Assembly (NCBI GenBank): GCA_964537825.1
Contig: CAZIDL010000071.1
Location: 1 to 10,961, forward strand
Reading direction: 5' to 3'
DNA length: 10,961 nt
DNA from: CAZIDL01 sp964537825
GTDB lineage: Bacteria > Bacteroidota > Bacteroidia > Flavobacteriales_D > CAYVSK01
The position numbers were made by a program, and so were the translations under genes. Under the pieces are notes generated by a model. The model was not told where the DNA came from, searched no databases, and saw nothing but the letters and a program-made list of their open reading frames with translations. The first letter of the stretch is position 1. Every line of letters starts with the position of its first letter. Below, piece by piece: positions 6,688 through 10,961 of this stretch.

Positions 6688-7590
6688 ATGCGAACGCTGA
6701 GCAAGGGCGAAAAACATCCAGCTCCATCCGAATTGGTCCTGAACGAGGACGGCAGCATCTATCACCTGGGGCTTTTCCCGGAGGACATCGCTGAAAGGAT
6801 CTTTCTGGTGGGCGATCCGGGAAGGGTGGACCAGATCGCCGCCCATTTCGATCATATCGAACTGGAGCGCAGTAACCGAGAGTTCTTTACGCGGACCGGA
6901 ACTTACAAGGGGGAACGGCTCAGCGTTCTCTCCACAGGCATCGGAACGGACAACATCGACATCGTGGTGACCGAATTGGATGCCCTGGTCAACTTCGACC
7001 TTAAAAGCAGAAAAGGCCTCGGCACCCCTTCAACTTTGGAATTGATACGGATCGGGACTTCAGGGGGGCTTCAAGAGGATCTCGCGATCGACAGCTTCCT
7101 TTTCTCAAGGATGGTCATCGGACTCGATGGTGTGATGCACGCCTATGCTTTCCTGGAGACCGAGCGCGAACGAGCCGTCCGGGAAGCTCTCGAAGGATCG
7201 ATCGAATGGCCAAGGGGATTTGCCTCCCCCTATGTGGTGGAATGCGACCCACAACTTCGCCAGGAGTTCGAGGATGCCCAAGAAGGCATCACCGTGACCG
7301 CTCACGGTTTCTATGGGCTTCAGGGTCGCGCGTTACGGCTTCCGCTCGCCCGCCCATCCTTCAACGATGAGCTGCGGAACTTCGAACACGGTGGACTGCG
7401 GGTAACGAACTTCGAAATGGAGAGTTCCGCTCTTTATGGTCTGGCCTCCTCCCTCGGCCATCGAGCGGCTACGATCTGTTTGATCATCGCCAACCGTTAT
7501 TCAGGAGCTTTTAGTGCGGATCATGAAAAGAACATGGACCGTTTGATAAAATGGGTATTGGAACGATCCGCATCCGGGAACAGGGATTGA
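6688..7590 (+). CDS. Uridine phosphorylase-like nucleoside phosphorylase
   Basis: The product has 300 residues, slightly longer than typical uridine phosphorylase because of an extra N-terminal segment (residues 1-25). It belongs to the PNP/UDP phosphorylase family 1 (PF01048), which splits nucleosides with phosphate into a base and ribose 1-phosphate in the cytoplasm for salvage. Visible motifs are the phosphate loop GDPGRVDQIA (42-51), STGIGTDNIDIVVTEL (82-97), the second phosphate site RIGTSGG (121-127) and the ribose-binding segment TNFEMESSALYGLAS (240-254), where Glu-Met-Glu contacts ribose. The late segment ICLIIANR fits the uridine-phosphorylase branch more than purine enzymes, so uridine or a related pyrimidine nucleoside is the best guess. 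It is the first gene of a plus-strand pair; the next begins 32 bases later. Confidence 0.88.
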   Translation: MRTLSKGEKHPAPSELVLNEDGSIYHLGLFPEDIAERIFLVGDPGRVDQIAAHFDHIELERSNREFFTRTGTYKGERLSVLSTGIGTDNIDIVVTELDALVNFDLKSRKGLGTPSTLELIRIGTSGGLQEDLAIDSFLFSRMVIGLDGVMHAYAFLETERERAVREALEGSIEWPRGFASPYVVECDPQLRQEFEDAQEGITVTAHGFYGLQGRALRLPLARPSFNDELRNFEHGGLRVTNFEMESSALYGLASSLGHRAATICLIIANRYSGAFSADHEKNMDRLIKWVLERSASGNRD

Positions 7591-7622
7591 CCTTCGCACG
7601 TTAGGAACGTAGAAGCAGCAAG

Positions 7623-8501
7623 ATGGAAAGAACGAAGCTCCGTTCGCTGATCGAACTGATCGACGACCCCGATGAGCGGGTCTTTGACCGCATCCGGGAA
7701 GAGCTCGTCGCCAAAGGCGAAGAGGCGATCCCGGAATTGGAATCTGCGTGGGAGGACCGTTCCTTCGGGTTTCTCTTCCAACAAAGGGTCGAAGCGATCA
7801 TCCATCAGATCCAATTCGAACAGGTACGAGAAGGGCTTCGCGGATGGGCTCAGGAGCGATCCAAGAACCTTCTTGAAGGCGTGCTCTGGGTGAACCGGTA
7901 TCAATATCCAGAGCTCGACAGCGACCGCATCGACCGCGTGATAGCCCAACTCAAAAAGGATGCCTGGATGGAGCTCCACGAGGACCTCACCGCTTTTGAG
8001 AAAGTGAAGGTTCTGAACCACACGATCTACACGGTCCACGGCTTCAGAGGCAACAAAAAGGATCCCCAGGCACCCCGCAACCATTACCTCAACCTTCTCC
8101 TGGAGAGCGGGGACGGCAGTCCATTGGCTTTAGGGATCCTTTATCTCTTGCTAGCAGAAGCCTTCGATATCCCTGTGCGAGGGGTCGATCTTCCCGAGCA
8201 TTTCATCCTCGCTTACATGGATGAGTACAATATTCTTGCTCAATTGGGACAAGAAGGTGATGTGCTCTTTTACATCAATCCGTTCAGCAAAGGCGGCATC
8301 TTTAATAAAAAGGAGATCGATTCCTTCCTGAAGCAGCTCAAAAAAGAAGCGGACCCTTCTTATTACCAGCCTTGTGGGAACATTGCGATCGTGCGTCGGC
8401 TTATCGGCCAATTGAAGGCCGGATATCAAGCCTCCGAACAGGATGAAAAAGTGGAAGAACTAACGCTTCTTGAAAAAGAACTTCAGGGGATCCAGGAATA
8501 A
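7623..8501 (+). CDS. SirB1-like transglutaminase-fold protein (Transglut_core2)
   Basis: The product has 292 residues. Residues 1-60 form a helical, HEAT-like lead (LIELIDDPDERVFDRIREEL, then EAIPELESAW). Residues 80-225 match the SirB1/UPF0162 type of transglutaminase-like domain: NHYLNLLLESGDGSPLALGILYLLLAEAFDIPVRGVDLPEHFILAY in pieces, then FYINPFSKGGIF. The catalytic Cys of true transglutaminases is replaced near Ser166, the His is kept at His193, and the usual Asp is Asn219, so peptide-cleaving or cross-linking activity is doubtful; loss of the Cys is common in this family. The C-terminus is a helical hairpin region like a tetratricopeptide repeat. It is probably co-transcribed with the phosphorylase 32 bases upstream and ends three bases from the converging flavodoxin gene. 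Its role in the cell is not known. Confidence 0.85.
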   Translation: MERTKLRSLIELIDDPDERVFDRIREELVAKGEEAIPELESAWEDRSFGFLFQQRVEAIIHQIQFEQVREGLRGWAQERSKNLLEGVLWVNRYQYPELDSDRIDRVIAQLKKDAWMELHEDLTAFEKVKVLNHTIYTVHGFRGNKKDPQAPRNHYLNLLLESGDGSPLALGILYLLLAEAFDIPVRGVDLPEHFILAYMDEYNILAQLGQEGDVLFYINPFSKGGIFNKKEIDSFLKQLKKEADPSYYQPCGNIAIVRRLIGQLKAGYQASEQDEKVEELTLLEKELQGIQE

Positions 8502-8504
8502 GAA

Positions 8505-9047
8505 CTAAGCCTCCTGAGCAAGGCCGAACTCTTCCTTGAGCTGCTCGACCCATTTTTCCACGCGCTCATCGGTCATCTCCTCTTGATTGTCCTCGTCGAG
8601 TGCTAGTCCCATGAACATTTCCTCGTCAGGGAGCTCAGCCTTGGATTCGTCGTGTTCGTATCCTTCCGTTGGCCATTTCCCGATCAGCGTGCCGCCATTA
8701 TCCTTGACGATCTGCCCGAGCACCCCGATGCCATCGCAATAGTACATGCTATAACCGTACTGATCGCCCAGTCCGAATATGGCCACGGTCTTACCGGAAA
8801 AGTCGATCTCGGTAAAGGATTCATAGAACTCGTCCCAATCGCTCTGAAGCTCACCGTCGTGCCAAGTTGAAAGGCCGAGGATCAGTTTTTGGTACGGTTG
8901 GAAATCCTCCGGCTTCACCTCGAAGATCTCGTGGACTTCTACGAGGTCCTCTCCGAGCAATTCCTGTATCCGCATCGCGACCCCTTCTGTAACGCCCGTA
9001 TCGGAACCAAAGAAGAGACCTATTTTATCGCTTTTATCGCTGCTCAT
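8505..9047 (-). CDS. fldA: Long-chain flavodoxin
   Basis: The product has 180 residues and is a small FMN-binding electron carrier of the cytoplasm, often used in place of ferredoxin when iron is short. The FMN phosphate loop is GSDTGVTE (residues 14-21), a conservative variant of GTDTGNTE. The loops that sandwich the flavin ring are STWHDGELQSDW with Trp62, and GLGDQYGYSMYYCDGIG with Tyr99. The extra loop of long-chain flavodoxins is present around residues 122-150 (GKWPTEGYEHDES through MGLALDEDNQ). The acidic surface fits an electron carrier. The ATG at 9045-9047 follows an exact Bacteroidota -7 element by about 35 bases, so it has its own promoter. The neighbouring histidine kinase lies upstream on the same strand. 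A Cys at 104, near the flavin, is not usual in the family as I know it. Confidence 0.95.
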   Translation of the reverse strand: MSSDKSDKIGLFFGSDTGVTEGVAMRIQELLGEDLVEVHEIFEVKPEDFQPYQKLILGLSTWHDGELQSDWDEFYESFTEIDFSGKTVAIFGLGDQYGYSMYYCDGIGVLGQIVKDNGGTLIGKWPTEGYEHDESKAELPDEEMFMGLALDEDNQEEMTDERVEKWVEQLKEEFGLAQEA

Positions 9048-9082
9048 GATGCTATCGCTCTGATGGCTCCCTTTTCAAGCTG

Positions 9083-9090
9083 CAAAGATA
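9083..9090 (-). promoter_or_regulatory. Bacteroidota-type -7 promoter element of the flavodoxin gene
   Basis: On the minus strand the sequence is TATCTTTG, an exact match to the TAnnTTTG element used by the Bacteroidota primary sigma factor. It lies 35 bases before the ATG, giving a leader of about 25-30 bases. A matching -33 TTG is not obvious, so the promoter may depend on an activator or be weak. Confidence 0.5.
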
Positions 9091-9098
9091 GGGAAAGC

Positions 9099-9108
9099 AG
9101 ACCGGTCT
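9099..9108. promoter_or_regulatory. Perfect 10-base palindrome in the flavodoxin promoter
   Basis: AGACCGGTCT is self-complementary and sits 8 bases upstream of the flavodoxin -7 element, within the spacer between the -33 and -7 positions. A dimeric regulator bound there would be expected to block transcription. This is an inference from position and symmetry; a 10-base palindrome can also occur by chance. Confidence 0.3.
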
Positions 9109-9130
9109 TTGGAAGGCTAAGAACCGAAGT

Positions 9131-10961
9131 TCATTGCGGTGGGATCCTCCCTTCCACAACGGTCCCTGCTCCGGGTCGGGAATGAAATTCAACCCTTCCC
9201 CCAAAGAGCTCTGCACGCCGTTGGATATTGATGGAGCCGCGCCCTCCTTTTCTCTGTTTGGGATCGAACCCTCTGCCATTGTCCGCGACCCGGAAAGAAA
9301 AACCCCCGTCATGATCCGACCCTATCGCAACGGTCAACTCGGTCGCCTGAGAATGTTTCATCACGTTGTTCAAAAGTTCTTGAAAGATCCTATAACAGGC
9401 GACCTGGAACTCTTCCGATAATTGGAGCTCAACATCCGGCGTTTCGAACCGGATCTGCATATCATCACCGAAGCGCTCCAATAGCTTCTCCACAGCCTGG
9501 ATCAATCCATAATCCTGCAACTCATTGGGCATCAGGTCATGGGTGATGGTTCGGGTCTCATCGATCGCGTTCCCGATCATCGAGGTCAACTCGGGGAGAT
9601 GCGCGTTCAGATCTTCCCTGGAAGCGTTCTCGAGGGAATGCAACTGCATCTTCGCCGCTGAAAGGATCTGCCCGATCCCATCGTGAAGGTCCTGGGCAAA
9701 CCGTTTGCGTTCGCTTTCCTGGGTCTGGATCACAGCGTTCAGAACCTTTCGCTCCATTTCCTTGCGTTCGGAAAGGTTCGTGAAAATGGCGATGGACCCT
9801 TGGAATTCCCCTTCCTCGTCGAAAACAGGGGTTCCACTCACCAAGAACGGGATCCGTTCCCCGTGAACGCTACGGATCTCGAACTCGTTCTGACCTTTAT
9901 CCCCTTCTTTCCGGCTTTCAAAAACTTCCTTGATCCGTTCCTCATTTTCTGGATCCATCTGTTTGACGAGTTCGAGCAGGTTATGGCCTTGAAGTTGTTC
10001 ACGTTTATAACCGGCCATTTCCAGCAAGCGATCGTTGATGAATCGAATGTTGTATTCCGCATCAATTCTGATGATCCCTTCGTTGATGTTCTCCACCAAA
10101 ACACGGAATCGTCGCTCGTTACGACGAAGCCGTTCCTCCATCAGATGCCGTTCCGTCATATCGGTCTGTATGGAGAAAAATCCCTCCAGGGAGCCTTTCT
10201 GATCGTGAATGGGTTGAAGGTGGATCCGGATCCAATAAGGGCTTCCTTCCTTGTTGTAATTGATCAATTCCACAACTTCACTCCGTTCTTCTGCTATGGC
10301 CTTTCGCATCTTTTCCACCTCTTCAGGGTCCGATCCAGGACCTTGGAGAAGATCCCCGGGTTTCTTTCCCCTCAATTCCTCCAGGAAATAACCCGAGATA
10401 TCGATGAAGGCATCGTTCACCCATTCGACCAGCCCATTGGGATCAGTAATGATCACCAAATTGTCGGTCTCCCGAGCGATCAGGGCCAAACGGTCCAATT
10501 CACGTCGGATCCGCATTTCCTCGGTCACTTCACGTGACATGATGATCAAACGGATGCAACGACCTTGATCGTCGAGAATGGGAATGGCCCTTGCATAGTA
10601 GACCTGATCCACCTCTCCGTAATTCAATTCAGCGGTGTAATCCACGATCCGCTTCTCCTGAAAAGCTTTGCGATAGTATTCGTAAAGACCTTCTCCTCCT
10701 CGTTCCTCCAAAAAAGTATATAGATCCGCTCCGATCACATCCTCTCGTGCCAATCCTCTTTGCCGGAGGAATTCCTCATTGACGAATTCCACTTTCATCC
10801 GATCTCCTTCCTGATCCATCGGAACCACCATATGGATGCTCTCCGGAATGCCTTCGACGATCGTCCGATATTCGGTCTCTCGCCTTTTCAATTCGCGTTC
10901 GCTCCGCTTTTTTTCACTCACGTCTCGCATCACCAAATAAGCACAATCCACCCCGTCACAT
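9131..10961 (-). CDS. Multi-PAS sensor histidine kinase (HisKA_3 / NarL type), N-terminus outside window
   Basis: At least 609 codons are present and the frame runs off the window edge; the first visible residues (AYLVMRDVSEKKRSE) look like the end of an earlier PAS/PAC unit, so the GTG at 10949-10951 is unlikely to be the true start. Numbering from that codon, three PAS domains follow at about 22-145, 150-270 and 277-400, each ending in a PAC-like segment such as FFSIQTDMTERH. A HisKA_3 dimerisation domain has the phospho-acceptor His423 in RFAQDLHDGIGQILSAA. The ATPase domain shows the N box ELLNNVMKHS (525-534), DNGRGF (557-562) and a short glycine box GGRGSINI. There is no membrane segment in the visible part, so sensing is probably cytoplasmic. 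The partner should be a LuxR-type response regulator, not seen here. Confidence 0.93.
   Translation of the reverse strand, partial: CDGVDCAYLVMRDVSEKKRSERELKRRETEYRTIVEGIPESIHMVVPMDQEGDRMKVEFVNEEFLRQRGLAREDVIGADLYTFLEERGGEGLYEYYRKAFQEKRIVDYTAELNYGEVDQVYYARAIPILDDQGRCIRLIIMSREVTEEMRIRRELDRLALIARETDNLVIITDPNGLVEWVNDAFIDISGYFLEELRGKKPGDLLQGPGSDPEEVEKMRKAIAEERSEVVELINYNKEGSPYWIRIHLQPIHDQKGSLEGFFSIQTDMTERHLMEERLRRNERRFRVLVENINEGIIRIDAEYNIRFINDRLLEMAGYKREQLQGHNLLELVKQMDPENEERIKEVFESRKEGDKGQNEFEIRSVHGERIPFLVSGTPVFDEEGEFQGSIAIFTNLSERKEMERKVLNAVIQTQESERKRFAQDLHDGIGQILSAAKMQLHSLENASREDLNAHLPELTSMIGNAIDETRTITHDLMPNELQDYGLIQAVEKLLERFGDDMQIRFETPDVELQLSEEFQVACYRIFQELLNNVMKHSQATELTVAIGSDHDGGFSFRVADNGRGFDPKQRKGGRGSINIQRRAELFGGRVEFHSRPGAGTVVEGRIPPQ

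Noticed and set aside
7567..7701. Direct repeat CCGCATCCGGGAA at two places about 120 bases apart
   Set aside because: Both copies lie inside coding sequence in unrelated proteins, and no third copy or mobile-element boundary was seen.
8493..8516. Inverted repeat CAGGA / TCCTG between the SirB1-like and flavodoxin genes
   Set aside because: The stem is only five pairs with a 14-base loop and no T-run, too weak for a terminator.
9683..10537. Long plus-strand open frame of 284 codons rich in Phe and Leu
   Set aside because: It is antisense to the histidine kinase and mirrors its codons; the apparent hydrophobic stretches come from reversed Glu and Lys codons.
1..10961. CRISPR arrays, tRNA or rRNA genes, insertion sequences, phage or toxin-antitoxin genes
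   Set aside because: No regularly spaced repeats, no tRNA-like arms, no transposase motifs and no paired toxin-antitoxin genes were seen on reading both strands.

Overview
The window looks like an ordinary, densely packed piece of a chromosome from a member of the Bacteroidota, probably close to the Flavobacteriia. Supporting signs are outer-membrane beta-barrel proteins and a head-GIN (DUF2807) lipoprotein of the kind common in that phylum, the lack of clear Shine-Dalgarno sequences before starts, and an exact TAnnTTTG promoter -7 element before the flavodoxin gene. The lineage is inferred from gene content and motifs; no rRNA or tRNA gene is present to confirm it.

Layout from left to right: the C-terminal end of an unrecognised plus-strand gene (to 145); a 228-base stretch with one doubtful minus-strand small ORF; map (minus); and, starting head-to-head with map, a plus-strand envelope cluster. 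That cluster holds a 304-residue exported barrel-like protein, a 233-residue outer-membrane barrel, a lipoprotein with seven Gly-rich repeats of about 19 residues, and a 52-residue zinc-ribbon protein with one C-terminal membrane helix. It converges on a minus-strand pair: a PA0069-type radical SAM protein followed by an ABC-class ATPase of the COG3044/PF09818 type. Divergent from that pair are a uridine-phosphorylase-like enzyme and a SirB1-like transglutaminase-fold protein. These converge on a minus-strand long-chain flavodoxin, and behind it lies a multi-PAS, NarL-type sensor histidine kinase whose N-terminus is cut off by the window end.

Most genes are housekeeping or conserved but poorly studied. 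No mobile element, CRISPR array, defence island or RNA gene was seen, and no stretch over 300 bases lacks a gene. The points most worth a second look are the tiny zinc-ribbon membrane protein with a 12-base palindrome in front of it, the two-gene radical SAM/ATPase unit, a palindrome sitting inside the flavodoxin promoter, the repeat lipoprotein starting on TTG four bases after a barrel gene, the overlapping 5' ends of map and its neighbour, and a marked excess of GATC. I did not find convincing evidence of a wholly new system.
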